The position numbers and the translations under genes were made by a program. The notes under the pieces were generated by a model. It saw only the letters and a list, made by a program, of their open reading frames with translations, searched no databases and was not told the origin of the DNA. Source: Methanomassiliicoccaceae archaeon UBA404 (GTDB lineage: Archaea; Thermoplasmatota; Thermoplasmata; Methanomassiliicoccales; Methanomethylophilaceae). Taken from it: a DNA stretch of 64,000 nt. Numbering within the stretch: position 1 is the first letter of the stretch; each line of letters begins with the position of its first letter. Below are positions 54,562-64,000 of this stretch, piece after piece. The stretch spans positions 22,017-86,016 of the forward strand of contig DAHY01000026.1 in the NCBI GenBank assembly GCA_002498605.1. The letters run 5' to 3'.

Positions 54562-57500
54562 ATGAGAGATCTCGTAGAGCTTTACTTCACCGACCGCAAC
54601 ATAGTGAATCACCACCTATCGTCCTACAATGATTTCCTGGCGACCGCGGACAATCCCAACAGCAGGATGCAGAAAATCATTGACGATGTCAGAGTGCCCA
54701 CCGAAGAAACCGAGAGGGGCATTATAAGACTGGATCCCGAACGCACCGGCGGCCGCAACATAGAAATCCGCATCGGACGCGCCAGACTCGAAGACGGCAA
54801 AATCGACCCCAAAGCACATCCCACGGTTCGTATCAACCCTCCGAAGGTTACCGAAGCAAACGGTTACAGTCATGAGCTGTTCCCCATGGAAGCCAGACTC
54901 AGAAACCTGAACTACATGTCACCGGTGTTTGTACACTTTGAACTTTACGAGGACGGCGAACTTATAGCCGTTCCGGAAAACGAAAAATGGATCAAAGTCG
55001 GAGATCTTCCGATGATGATCAAAGCCAAGGGCTGCAACCTTAACCGGGAAGTCATGGAATTTGCCAACGAGCGCAAATACAGCGACGAGGAATATCACGA
55101 CGCTCTCATCGAGCAGAAAGAAGATCCCGAGGAACCCGGCGGATATTTCATAGTCGGCGGTACCGAAAGGGCACTGATAACCCTGGAAGATCTTGCTCCC
55201 AACAGAGTCATGGTGGAATACAACGAAAGGTACGGTTCCGCTTTGGAATCCGCCAAGGTATTCTCCCAGAAAGACGGATACCGTGCACTGACTCTCGTGG
55301 AAAGAAAGAAAGACGGAATGCTTATGGTGTCCGTCCCCGTGGCTTCCAGCGCCATACCTTTGGTGGCTCTCATGAAAGCTTTGGGAATGGAATCGGATCA
55401 GGAAATTTACGACACAATCGTTTCCGACGATGCCATGATCAATACGGTATATTCCAACATAGAAGCTTCCCTTGACAAGAAAACCTACGCGCCCAACGGA
55501 TTCCATACAACCGAGGACGCCATTCTTTACCTTGAGAGAAACTTTGCCGCCGGACAGGCAAAAGAATACAGAATCAGAAAAGTCGAGAGCATTCTCGATC
55601 ATTCGCTTCTCCCTCACCTGGGAGACACTGCGGACGACCGCATGAAGAAAGCAATTTATCTGGGACGTATCGCACGTTCTGTTCTTGAACTTTCGATCGG
55701 AAAAAGAAAGGAAGACGACAAGGACCACTACGCCAACAAGAGACTCAAACTCTCCGGCGACCTGATGGAAGACCTTTTCAGAACAAGCTTCAACAGTCTG
55801 ATGAAGGATCTGAAATACCAGTTGGAAAGAAACTGGGGAAGAAAGAGGAACGAACTCAACATTGCTTCCGCAATCCGTCCGGATCTGCTTACGCACAAAC
55901 TTTTGCATGCATTGGCCACGGGAAACTGGGTCGGAGGACGTGCCGGCGTATCGCAGCTTCTCGACAGAACTTCCAACCTTTCCGCAATATCCCACCTCAG
56001 AAGAATCACTTCTTCCCTGACCAGAAGCCAGCCTCACTTTGAAGCAAGAGATCTGCACCCCACGCAGTGGGGAAGACTCTGTCCTTCGGAAACCCCAGAA
56101 GGTCAGAACTGCGGTCTGGTCAAAAACGCCGCACTGATAATCGACGTGTCCGAGGGATTCCCCGACAACGATGTCAAATGGGTCCTCAACAAGGAGATGG
56201 GACTGGCTCCCGTCAAAGAAGGCGGAACCAGAGTATTCGTCAACGGTGACCTTGTGGGTACCCACAAAGAACCCGAGGACTTGGTGGCCAGAGTAAGGGA
56301 GTACAGAAGAAGCGGAAGACTTTCCGACGAAATCAACATCCGTTACGACGAAGAAATGAACGAAGTCATAATCAACTGCGACGAAGGACGTCTCAGACGC
56401 CCTCTGCTGACGATTGTGAACGGCAGAACCGCTCTTACCAGAAAGCATATCGAGAAAATCCGCGAAGGCAAAATCACCTGGAACGAACTGTTCATGGAAG
56501 GTGTAATCGAGTGGATAGACGCCGAAGAGGAGGAAGATCTCTTTGTTTTGATTGACCCCTTTGACGCTCCCGACAGATGCGAACTCTGCGGTCATGCGAT
56601 TTCCGCCACCGAAATCGACTGGATGAACCCCGGCGTTGAATCCGGTGAAGAAATCATCAAATGCGGATGGTGCGACGGAGAGTTCTCGGTTCCCAGTAAA
56701 ATCACCTCAAAACACACACACATGGAAATCGACCCGATGGTAATCCTCGGTGTTGCTTCCGGTGTTATTCCGTATCCGGAATACAACTCCGCGCCCCGTA
56801 TAACCATGGGAGCGGCAATGGCAAAACAGGCGCTGGGAATCCCCTCCGCCAACTACCGTATCAGGCCCGATACCAGAGGCCACCTGATGCACTACCCCCA
56901 GTCCCCGTTGGTTCAGACCGAGACCATGAAGTTTATCGGATACAACCAGAGACCGGCGGGACAGAACTTCTGCATCGCGGTGCTTTCGTATCACGGATAC
57001 AACATAGAAGATGCCCTGATTATGAACAAGAGCTCGGTACAGAGAGGTATCGGACGTTCCACTTTCCTCAGGTCTTACCGTGCGGAAGAGCGCCGTTACC
57101 CCGGAGGCCAGTTGGATCACTTCGAAGTCCCCTCCGCTGATATTATGGGCGCGCGCACCGACATGTCTTACGCCTCTTTGGGCGAAGACGGTCTGATATA
57201 TCCCGAGGCCCGGGTCGAGGGAAGCGACGTTCTTGTCGGAAAGACCTCGCCGCCCAGATTCCTTGAGGAAGAAACAGATTTCCTCACGCCTCAGAAGAGA
57301 AGGGAAACCTCCGTCACGGTCAGACCCGGAGAAACCGGTTACGTGGATTCCGTCATGGTAACGGATTCGGAGAACGGTTCCCGCTTCGTCAGAGTAAAAG
57401 TAAGGGATCAGAGAATTCCGGAAGTCGGCGACAAATTCTGTTCGAGATTCGGACAGAAGGGAGTTATCGGAAAACTTGTGGATCAGTGCGACATGCCGTT

Positions 57501-58167
57501 CACCTGCCAGGGTATCGTTCCCGATTTGGTCGTGAATCCTCACGGTATACCCTCCCGTATGACGGTGGGTCACATATTGGAAATGATTGCCGGAAAAGTG
57601 GGAGCCATGGAAGGCCGGAAAATAGACGGTACCGCTTTCTCGGGAGAGAAAGAGGAATCCATCCGCGACGGTCTTATAAGGAACGGCTTCAAGGAAGACG
57701 GCAGGGAAATCATGTATGACGGAATCACCGGACGCATGATTCAGATGGACGTCTACACCGGAGTCATTTATTACGAAAAACTGCACCACATGGTCAGCGG
57801 AAAGCTCCATGTGCGTTCCAGAGGACCGGTGCAGATTCTGACCCGTCAACCCACCGAAGGACGTTCCAGACAGGGAGGTCTCAGATTCGGTGAAATGGAA
57901 CGTGACTGTCTGATCGGACACGGAGCCGCAATGGTCATCAAAGACCGTCTGCTCGACCAGTCCGACGGTACCCAGCAGCATATCTGCGGCAACCCGAAGT
58001 GCGGTCATGTGGCCATTATGGACAGATTCGGCAACCTTTACTGCCCGGTGTGCAAGAACACCACCAACATACACCTTGTGCAAACTTCCTACGCGTTCAA
58101 GCTGCTCATGGACGAGATGCTGTCGCTTGGTGTTGCCATGAGGCTTCAGCTGGAGGACTTAAGATGA
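54562..58167 (+). CDS. rpoB: RNA polymerase subunit B (unsplit)
   Basis: The 1201 aa protein is a complete second-largest RNA polymerase subunit. The N-terminal lobe and fork loops lead to GRLCPSETPEGQNCGLVKN near residue 510, zinc Cys pairs CELCG and CGWC near 674 and 703, the hybrid-binding NQRPAGQNFCIAVLSYHGYNIEDALIMNK region near 798, and the C-terminal clamp zinc finger CGNPKC and CPVC. Most other methanogens split this gene in two, so the single form supports Thermoplasmata. It overlaps rpoA1 by 4 bp. Confidence 0.98.
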   Translation: MRDLVELYFTDRNIVNHHLSSYNDFLATADNPNSRMQKIIDDVRVPTEETERGIIRLDPERTGGRNIEIRIGRARLEDGKIDPKAHPTVRINPPKVTEANGYSHELFPMEARLRNLNYMSPVFVHFELYEDGELIAVPENEKWIKVGDLPMMIKAKGCNLNREVMEFANERKYSDEEYHDALIEQKEDPEEPGGYFIVGGTERALITLEDLAPNRVMVEYNERYGSALESAKVFSQKDGYRALTLVERKKDGMLMVSVPVASSAIPLVALMKALGMESDQEIYDTIVSDDAMINTVYSNIEASLDKKTYAPNGFHTTEDAILYLERNFAAGQAKEYRIRKVESILDHSLLPHLGDTADDRMKKAIYLGRIARSVLELSIGKRKEDDKDHYANKRLKLSGDLMEDLFRTSFNSLMKDLKYQLERNWGRKRNELNIASAIRPDLLTHKLLHALATGNWVGGRAGVSQLLDRTSNLSAISHLRRITSSLTRSQPHFEARDLHPTQWGRLCPSETPEGQNCGLVKNAALIIDVSEGFPDNDVKWVLNKEMGLAPVKEGGTRVFVNGDLVGTHKEPEDLVARVREYRRSGRLSDEINIRYDEEMNEVIINCDEGRLRRPLLTIVNGRTALTRKHIEKIREGKITWNELFMEGVIEWIDAEEEEDLFVLIDPFDAPDRCELCGHAISATEIDWMNPGVESGEEIIKCGWCDGEFSVPSKITSKHTHMEIDPMVILGVASGVIPYPEYNSAPRITMGAAMAKQALGIPSANYRIRPDTRGHLMHYPQSPLVQTETMKFIGYNQRPAGQNFCIAVLSYHGYNIEDALIMNKSSVQRGIGRSTFLRSYRAEERRYPGGQLDHFEVPSADIMGARTDMSYASLGEDGLIYPEARVEGSDVLVGKTSPPRFLEEETDFLTPQKRRETSVTVRPGETGYVDSVMVTDSENGSRFVRVKVRDQRIPEVGDKFCSRFGQKGVIGKLVDQCDMPFTCQGIVPDLVVNPHGIPSRMTVGHILEMIAGKVGAMEGRKIDGTAFSGEKEESIRDGLIRNGFKEDGREIMYDGITGRMIQMDVYTGVIYYEKLHHMVSGKLHVRSRGPVQILTRQPTEGRSRQGGLRFGEMERDCLIGHGAAMVIKDRLLDQSDGTQQHICGNPKCGHVAIMDRFGNLYCPVCKNTTNIHLVQTSYAFKLLMDEMLSLGVAMRLQLEDLR

Positions 58168-60956
58168 GAGGAATCACGAAGAGAATCGGCTCGATCAAAT
58201 TCTCCTGCATATCGCCGGAAGAGATCAGAAAGATGTCCGCCACCAAGGTCATCACCGCCGATACCTACGACGACGAAGGATACCCCATTGAAATGGGTCT
58301 GATGGATCCCAGAATGGGAGTCATAGAACCCGGACTGCGCTGTAAAACCTGTGCGAACAGAGTGGATGAATGTCCCGGACACTTCGGACACATCGATTTG
58401 GCTCTGCCGGTCATACACGTCGGTTTCATCAAGGATATCAAAATGCTTCTGGAGAGCACCTGCCGGGTCTGCGGCAGACTGATGCTGACCCCGGAACAGA
58501 TTGCCGAAGCCGCCGCCGACATGGAACGGATGGAAGAACTGGGAGGAGACTCCATGGATGTGAAAAATTTCGCCAAAGTCACGGCGAAAGGAGCATCCAC
58601 GAAAGGACTCTGTCCCCACTGCAACGCAGAACAGATAAAAATCAAACTCGACAAGCCCACGACTTTCCGCGAGGTGGACGACAACCACAAGCTCACCCCC
58701 AAAGAGGTGCGCGAAAGGTTGGAACGCATTACCGACGAAGACCTTGCGACTTTGGGATTCGATCCCTCCACCTGCAGGCCGGAATGGATGGTGCTTACCG
58801 CACTTGCCGTTCCCCCGGTGACGGTCAGACCCTCAATCACTCTGGATTCCGGAGACAGATCCGAAGACGACCTTACCCACAAACTGGTGGATATCCTCAG
58901 AATCAACCAGAGGCTCAGGGAAAACCGCGATGCGGGAGCCCCCCAGCTTATCGTCGAAGACCTTTGGGAACTTCTTCAGTACCATATCACCACCTACTTC
59001 GACAACCAGACTTCGGGAATACCCCCGGCGAGACACAGGTCCGGGCGTCCCCTGAAGACGCTGTCCCAGAGACTGAAAGGAAAAGAAGGAAGATTCAGAT
59101 CCAACCTTTCCGGTAAGCGTGTGAACTTCTCCGCCCGTACGGTTATTTCGCCGGACCCCCTGCTTTCCATAAACGAAGTGGGAGTTCCGAGAGCCGCGGC
59201 CAGAGAACTCACGGTTCCGGTTTACGTAAACGAACACAATCTCGAGAAAATGAAAAAACTCGTTGCTCGCGGAACCGACCCCGATGACGATTTCAACGGA
59301 TATCTTCCGGGAGCAAACTATGTTATACGTTCGGACGGCAGAAGAATACGCGTAACCGACCGCAACGCCGAGGACGTGGCCGAATCCCTGGAAGTCGATT
59401 ATGTCGTCGAGAGGCAGATGATCGACGGAGACGTTGTTCTGTTCAACAGACAGCCTTCTCTGCACAGAATGTCGATGATGGCTCACAGAGTCAGAATAAT
59501 GGACGGAAAAACGTTCAGATTCAACCTCTGCGTATGTCCGCCTTACAACGCGGACTTCGACGGGGACGAAATGAACCTTCACGTTCTTCAGTCCGAAGAG
59601 GCCAGAGCCGAGGCGAGAATACTCATGCAGGTGCAGGAGAACATTCTTTCGCCCAGATACGGAGGTCCGATCATCGGAGCCATCCACGATCACATCACCG
59701 GAACGTATTACCTTACCCACAAAAACCCCAGGTTCTACAGATTGGAAGCGACGAACATAATGTCGAAGCTGCCCGATATCAAAATGCCCGAACCCGATTT
59801 CGATGAAAACGGCGAACCCTATTGGACCGGCAGAAAACTGTTCTCCTCGGTGCTTCCGGAAGGATTCCGCACCACCTTCAAAGCAAACATCTGCGAAGAC
59901 TGCAAAAACTGCAAGAAGGAAGAATGCGAGAACGACGCATACGTTAAGATACGCGATTCAAACCTTATCTGCGGAACAATCGATGTAAGGGCGATAGGAA
60001 ACAGCAAGGGTAAAATCGTCGACCGTATCGCAAGAGATTACGGTTCGGACGAAGCGGCAAAATTCATCAACAACGTTACGAGACTTGCTCTCGGGGCCCT
60101 TATGAATCACGGATTCAGCACAGGCATAAGCGATGAGGACATTCCCGAAGAAATCGGACTGCAGATCAGCAGCCTGATACAGGAACGCATATCCGAAGTC
60201 TCTCAGCTGGTCGAATCCTACCATGAAGAAACCCTTGAGCAGACCCCCGGACGATCTCTCAGAGAAACCCTGGAAGTCAAAGCCAGGGGAAAGCTGGAAG
60301 AGGCCCGTGACGAAGCCGGAAGAATCGCCGAGAAACATCTGGGTATGGACAACCCCGCGGTCATCATGGCAAGAGCCGGAGCCCGCGGTTCGATGCTGAA
60401 CCTGTCTCAGATGGCAGGCTGTATCGGACAGCAGACCGTCCGCGGTGAAAGACTTTCCAGAGGTTATTGGAACAGAACCCTTTCCCACTTCGAAAAAGGG
60501 GACATGGGAGCCGGCGCCAAAGGTTTCTGCGCGAATTCGTACAAATCCGGACTGACCCCCACGGAATTCTTCTTCCACGCAATGGGAGGCCGCGAAGGTC
60601 TGGTCGATACCGCAGTGAGAACCTCCAGATCGGGATACATGCAGAGACGTTTGGTTTCCGCCCTGGAAGATCTGAAACTGACGGCCGACGGAACCGTAAG
60701 GAACACCATCGGCACGGTTATTCAGTTCAGGTACGGAGAAGACGGAGTGGATCCCACCAGATCCGTCCGCGGAAAAGCCATTGATTTGGACGATCTCTTT
60801 GCCGAAGTTCTCGGAGACGCGGCGGCCGAACACATGATACGCCTCGATGAGGGCAATGTGGGCGAAGACTACGGTTCCAGAGAAAAGGACGAAATGGAAT
60901 TCGACGAAGAGGAAATCGAAGATTACGAAGCCGGCGATTACGGCGGAGGTGAGTGA
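58164..60956 (+). CDS. rpoA1: RNA polymerase subunit A'
   Basis: The 930 aa N-terminal part of the largest subunit. The catalytic magnesium loop [11 protein letters not shown] is near residue 455. Zinc sites are CKTC/CPGHFGH near 55, CRVCG near 97 and CPHCN near 150. An extra cysteine-rich insert [12 protein letters not shown] near 575 is present. The bridge helix region [16 protein letters not shown] is near 745. ATG at 58164 overlaps the rpoB stop as ATGA. A longer open frame upstream overlaps rpoB and is not used. Confidence 0.98.
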   Translation: MRGITKRIGSIKFSCISPEEIRKMSATKVITADTYDDEGYPIEMGLMDPRMGVIEPGLRCKTCANRVDECPGHFGHIDLALPVIHVGFIKDIKMLLESTCRVCGRLMLTPEQIAEAAADMERMEELGGDSMDVKNFAKVTAKGASTKGLCPHCNAEQIKIKLDKPTTFREVDDNHKLTPKEVRERLERITDEDLATLGFDPSTCRPEWMVLTALAVPPVTVRPSITLDSGDRSEDDLTHKLVDILRINQRLRENRDAGAPQLIVEDLWELLQYHITTYFDNQTSGIPPARHRSGRPLKTLSQRLKGKEGRFRSNLSGKRVNFSARTVISPDPLLSINEVGVPRAAARELTVPVYVNEHNLEKMKKLVARGTDPDDDFNGYLPGANYVIRSDGRRIRVTDRNAEDVAESLEVDYVVERQMIDGDVVLFNRQPSLHRMSMMAHRVRIMDGKTFRFNLCVCPPYNADFDGDEMNLHVLQSEEARAEARILMQVQENILSPRYGGPIIGAIHDHITGTYYLTHKNPRFYRLEATNIMSKLPDIKMPEPDFDENGEPYWTGRKLFSSVLPEGFRTTFKANICEDCKNCKKEECENDAYVKIRDSNLICGTIDVRAIGNSKGKIVDRIARDYGSDEAAKFINNVTRLALGALMNHGFSTGISDEDIPEEIGLQISSLIQERISEVSQLVESYHEETLEQTPGRSLRETLEVKARGKLEEARDEAGRIAEKHLGMDNPAVIMARAGARGSMLNLSQMAGCIGQQTVRGERLSRGYWNRTLSHFEKGDMGAGAKGFCANSYKSGLTPTEFFFHAMGGREGLVDTAVRTSRSGYMQRRLVSALEDLKLTADGTVRNTIGTVIQFRYGEDGVDPTRSVRGKAIDLDDLFAEVLGDAAAEHMIRLDEGNVGEDYGSREKDEMEFDEEEIEDYEAGDYGGGE

Positions 60957-60958
60957 TA

Positions 60959-62407
60959 ATGGCTAAAAAAGACACCATGAACGCGTTGATAAGGCGCGGA
61001 ATCAGTGAGGAAGCCGCAGCGCTTCTTCTGACAAAGTACGCAGTTCTTTCCGATGTTCAGGCCGCCTCCCGGGAGGAAATTGAAGAGCTGGGAATTTCCG
61101 CCGAAGAAGCGGAATCCATAATTGCCGCGCTCGGCAAGCGTCCTTCCCGCAAATCCACGGCCAAGGTCAAAAAGAAAGCCGAAGAAGCGGAGCCTATGTT
61201 CGTGGCCGAAGAAATCACGCGGGAACGCGTTCTTACGCCCGAGCAGATCAGACTGACCGAACTTTCGGAGAAACTCGGATACAGATTCCCGATGAAGATA
61301 CTGTCCGACATCGCTTCCCGCATGGCGGGAAACGAATTCGACGACGATACCTGCGTCAGAATATTGGACAAGGCATGGGAAATGTACGCTTCCCACCTCA
61401 TGGACAAAAACGAGTCCGCCGGTGTAATGGCGGCCCACTCCATAGGCGAACCCGGTACTCAGATGAACATGCGTACTTTCCACTACGCGGGTGTGGCGAA
61501 CATCAACGTTACCCAGGGACTTCCCAGGTTGATTGAGATTGTGGATGCCAGACGCATTCCGAGCACCCCGTCCATGACGATACCTCTTCTCGGCATTGCC
61601 GCCGAAGACGAAAGTGTCGCCAGACATGTCGCTTCCAACATCGAGATGACTGTGCTGACCGACGTGGCCATAATAAACACGGATGTCACCAACATGCGCA
61701 TAGTCATCGTCCCCGACGCCCACAAGATGGACAAACGGGGTCTGACGCTGGACGAAGTATATGACAAACTCAGCAAAATAAGAGCCGTCCGCGGACTGGT
61801 GGAAAAGGAAGATTTCAATCTGACGATTACGTCGGACGTACAGTCTTTCAAGAAAATACAGACCATGTACGACGCCATCAAAAATGCCAAAATCAAAGGT
61901 ATCGACGGCATCGAAAGAGCGGTTATAAGCAGAGACAAAAGAGAAAAATACGAGATAGTCACCGAAGGCAGCAACCTCAAGGAGGTTCTGAAGGTGGAAG
62001 GCGTGGACGCGCCCAACGTAATGACCAACAGCATTCAGGAGATTGCCGAGGTCCTGGGAATAGAAGCGGCCAGAAATTCCATCATATACGAAGCGGGAGA
62101 GACTCTCGGAGAAGCGGGTCTGAACGTCGACATCAGGCATATCATGCTTGTTGCGGACCAGATGACCAACGACGGAACCGTGAAAGCCATCGGACGTCAC
62201 GGAGTTTCCGGAAAGAAATCGTCGGTTCTTGCCAGGGCGGCCTTCGAAATCACCACAACCCATCTTATGCATGCGGCGATGGTGGGCGAAGTCGACAACC
62301 TTGAAGGAGTGACGGAGAATATCATAGTCGGGCAGCCGGTTACATTGGGTACCGGCGCGGTTAACCTGATCTATACACCCAAAAAGAAAAAGGGGGATGA
62401 AGAATGA
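60959..62407 (+). CDS. rpoA2: RNA polymerase subunit A'' with N-terminal helix-hairpin-helix
   Basis: The 482 aa C-terminal part of the largest subunit has the trigger-loop region [25 protein letters not shown] near residue 160 and the jaw and clamp parts. The first 60 residues are extra: [19 protein letters not shown] and [15 protein letters not shown] look like a helix-hairpin-helix pair, followed by a basic linker. ATG 60959 is preferred over GTG 60953 because GGAGGTGA lies at 60946-60953. rpl30e overlaps the end by 4 bp. Confidence 0.96.
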   Translation: MAKKDTMNALIRRGISEEAAALLLTKYAVLSDVQAASREEIEELGISAEEAESIIAALGKRPSRKSTAKVKKKAEEAEPMFVAEEITRERVLTPEQIRLTELSEKLGYRFPMKILSDIASRMAGNEFDDDTCVRILDKAWEMYASHLMDKNESAGVMAAHSIGEPGTQMNMRTFHYAGVANINVTQGLPRLIEIVDARRIPSTPSMTIPLLGIAAEDESVARHVASNIEMTVLTDVAIINTDVTNMRIVIVPDAHKMDKRGLTLDEVYDKLSKIRAVRGLVEKEDFNLTITSDVQSFKKIQTMYDAIKNAKIKGIDGIERAVISRDKREKYEIVTEGSNLKEVLKVEGVDAPNVMTNSIQEIAEVLGIEAARNSIIYEAGETLGEAGLNVDIRHIMLVADQMTNDGTVKAIGRHGVSGKKSSVLARAAFEITTTHLMHAAMVGEVDNLEGVTENIIVGQPVTLGTGAVNLIYTPKKKKGDEE

Positions 62408-62691
62408 GTGAAGATAGGATCGACATAAGCAGAGCGCTGAAGGCTGCCATAAACACGGGCAAAGTCGAATTCGGCGTAGATCAAACTGAGAAAGCAATAA
62501 AAGCCGGCAAGGCCCAAATGATCATTTTGGCCAGAAATTGCCCCAGCAAAGAGCTGGAACAAGCGGAAAATGTCAAAATTCACCGCTATAAGGGCAACAA
62601 TATGGAGCTTGGGGCTCTTTGCGGTAAGCCTTTCTCGGTTTCGGCGCTGGTCGTTATCGATAAGGGCACCTCAAACATACTTACGCTGTGA
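62404..62691 (+). CDS. rpl30e: Large ribosomal subunit protein L30e
   Basis: A 95 aa L7Ae/L30e family RNA-binding protein. [31 protein letters not shown] and [17 protein letters not shown] are typical. It overlaps rpoA2 at its start and nusA at its end, each by 4 bp, as in the usual archaeal order. Confidence 0.95.
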   Translation: MSEDRIDISRALKAAINTGKVEFGVDQTEKAIKAGKAQMIILARNCPSKELEQAENVKIHRYKGNNMELGALCGKPFSVSALVVIDKGTSNILTL

Positions 62692-63125
62692 GTCAAATGC
62701 TTGCCGAAATAGTAATTACGGACGAAACCCTAAGGTACATCGCGTTGTTCCAGGAAGTTACCAAGACCAACGCGGTGGACTGCATGGACACCCCTGACAA
62801 GCTGGTTTTCGTAGTGGAAGCCGGCCAGGGGAACATGGCTGTGGGCAAGAAAGGCGATCACATGATCAGGCTCAAAAACCTGACCGGGAAAAACATCCAG
62901 GTCGTGGAGTATTCCGAGGATCCCGAGCAGTTCGTGAAGAACGTTTTCCATATCTACAAACCCGAAAGAGTCGAAATAGAGCAGCGCGGGGATATCACTC
63001 ACGCCACCGTAACCGTTGATTCCGAACTCAAAGGAAGAGCCATCGGCAAGGAAGGCAAAAATCTCCGCATTGCCAGGGATATCGTGAACCGGCACCACGA
63101 GATTCAGAGTCTCAGCGTGGCTTGA
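62688..63125 (+). CDS. nusA: NusA-like KH-domain transcription factor
   Basis: The 145 aa protein is the archaeal NusA, which has only two KH domains. GQGNMAVGKKGDHMIRLKNLTGK near residue 55 and KGRAIGKEGKNLRIARDIV near 115 are the GxxG loops. The GTG start at 62688 forms a GTGA overlap with rpl30e. ATG at 62697 is an alternative. The rps12, rps7 and elongation factor genes that commonly follow are absent. Instead a convergent gene lies 2 bp away. Confidence 0.94.
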   Translation: MSQMLAEIVITDETLRYIALFQEVTKTNAVDCMDTPDKLVFVVEAGQGNMAVGKKGDHMIRLKNLTGKNIQVVEYSEDPEQFVKNVFHIYKPERVEIEQRGDITHATVTVDSELKGRAIGKEGKNLRIARDIVNRHHEIQSLSVA

Positions 63126-63127
63126 AG

Positions 63128-64000
63128 TCAGGAGCGGCCGAGAGGCATTCTCTCGACTTCCAGCCTGTCCGCCGTGGGATATTCCTCGACGATGTAACAT
63201 TTGTAGGGTAATTCATCGGCTATTTCCTGCAGGACCCAAGGGGCGGTTTCCAGCCGTCCCCTTTCTTCATCCGCAAAAATCAGGATATCCGGAACATCGA
63301 ATTCGTTTTTCAGATATTCCGAAGCCTCCGAGACATTGTCGGCATACACCAGACCTTTCAGAACCGTCCCGTCTTCGGTGACGACTTCGTATTCTTTCGC
63401 TGTGTTCTCGGCGCGTCTCATCAGCCTGCGCCTCAGCTGTATTCCGTCTTTGAAAGACGAAGAGCAGTAATGAATCCTTTTTCCGGGATGTTTTTCTATA
63501 AGTCCGAGGGCGACTTCCTCGGAACCTTCCACCGCGGCGGATATGTCGTCCTTGGGACGGTAACCCTGGTTTTCCATCATGTCCCAGTTACTTTCGGAAA
63601 ACTCCAATTCGTTAAGATTCGCGAAGGAAATACCGGCGTCGAAGGCACGGGACAGAAGAGAATCCAAATCCTTTTCCCGCTCGGGAAGAGCGGGAACTTC
63701 CAAACCCACGTCCAAACCGTCGATTTTCAGAATCTTTTCTAATTCGGAAGTATCGAAATTCATCCATTTTTCTTCACGGGGATGAAACCGTATCTCATCC
63801 AATCCGGCGTCTCTGAGCCGTTTGACCTTTTCGGAATCCAAAGTGGAGGTGTACAGGTGAACATGATGTTCCGGACCGAAACGGTCTTTCACCATTTCCA
63901 GATAATGCAACGTAAGGTCGAAGTCCTGCAGAGGATCCCCGCCGGTTATTCCCGTGCCCGTCGCATCCATGGCTTCGGCTTCGGCTATGATTTCCTCATC
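63128..64000 (-). CDS. Radical SAM protein (COG2108 type), N-terminus beyond window
   Basis: Only the C-terminal part is inside the window. The frame is open through 64000, and the cluster-binding CxxxCxxC is therefore not visible. ATGTGITGGDPLQDF near the start is the GGDP/GGEP motif of radical SAM proteins that follows the first barrel strands. The rest fits the uncharacterised archaeal COG2108 group, with LYTSTLDSEKVKRLRDAGLDEIRFHP and an end rich in Glu and Arg. No substrate is known. Confidence 0.75.
   Translation of the reverse strand, partial: DEEIIAEAEAMDATGTGITGGDPLQDFDLTLHYLEMVKDRFGPEHHVHLYTSTLDSEKVKRLRDAGLDEIRFHPREEKWMNFDTSELEKILKIDGLDVGLEVPALPEREKDLDSLLSRAFDAGISFANLNELEFSESNWDMMENQGYRPKDDISAAVEGSEEVALGLIEKHPGKRIHYCSSSFKDGIQLRRRLMRRAENTAKEYEVVTEDGTVLKGLVYADNVSEASEYLKNEFDVPDILIFADEERGRLETAPWVLQEIADELPYKCYIVEEYPTADRLEVERMPLGRS

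Overview
The window is archaeal and most likely comes from a methanogenic Thermoplasmata of the order Methanomassiliicoccales. Three things point there. The RNA polymerase has an unsplit B subunit (rpoB, 1201 aa) beside a split A subunit (rpoA1, rpoA2). A soluble heterodisulfide-reductase D protein (HdrD) is encoded with no HdrE partner. Bacterial-type gyrase genes (gyrBA) sit among archaeal information-processing genes (MCM, PriS, NMD3, Cdc48, Elp3, prefoldin, ribosomal LX and L30e). Many gene starts carry clear Shine-Dalgarno motifs, and genes are tightly packed with 1-4 bp overlaps. The order is inferred from gene content, not from rRNA.

Layout. 1-1000: AT-rich edge with a DUF3800 gene interrupted only by two TAG codons. 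1000-11400: M20 peptidase, the LX-pfdA-ftsY operon, a radical SAM protein, priS, a TatD-like hydrolase, an MBL hydrolase plus HtpX, an HPS-RraA fusion and an NCS2 permease. 11400-13800: AT-rich accessory island with an RloA/RloB (AbiL-like) ATPase-nuclease pair. 13800-19500: a phosphatase-fold pseudoenzyme, MCM-DUF424-NMD3, and two-subunit fumarase. 19489-20340: a membrane-anchored surface protein split by one in-frame TAG. 20500-28200: a giant Lhr helicase, base-excision repair genes (ogg, nfo) and tRNA-Thr. 28181-35200: thiC plus a methyltransferase, divergent gyrBA, tRNA-Phe. 35200-44400: DUF531, purM, rlmE, a second Lhr-type helicase, hdrD and a frameshifted ion/anion permease. 44600-51720: two tRNAs, several winged-helix regulators, trm56, thioredoxin and its reductase, elp3. 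51720-64000: cdc48, tRNA-Lys, the rpoH-rpoB-rpoA1-rpoA2-rpl30e-nusA operon, and the start-truncated end of a radical SAM gene.

Most notable: among about 58 protein genes none terminates in TAG, while the two genes with internal stops (DUF3800, two TAGs; the surface protein, one TAG) have only TAG stops and stay in frame to a normal TAA end. Members of this order can decode TAG as pyrrolysine, so these may be readthrough or pyrrolysine proteins outside methylamine methyltransferases. No pyl genes lie in this window, so this is a hypothesis. Other points are a repeated noncoding motif upstream of hdrD and of the permease, an HdrD with a coiled-coil and Vsr/DUF559-like tail, a thioredoxin reductase with a degraded NADPH site, a dead LMW-phosphatase/ArsC homologue, and a likely ATT start codon in the fumarase beta subunit.
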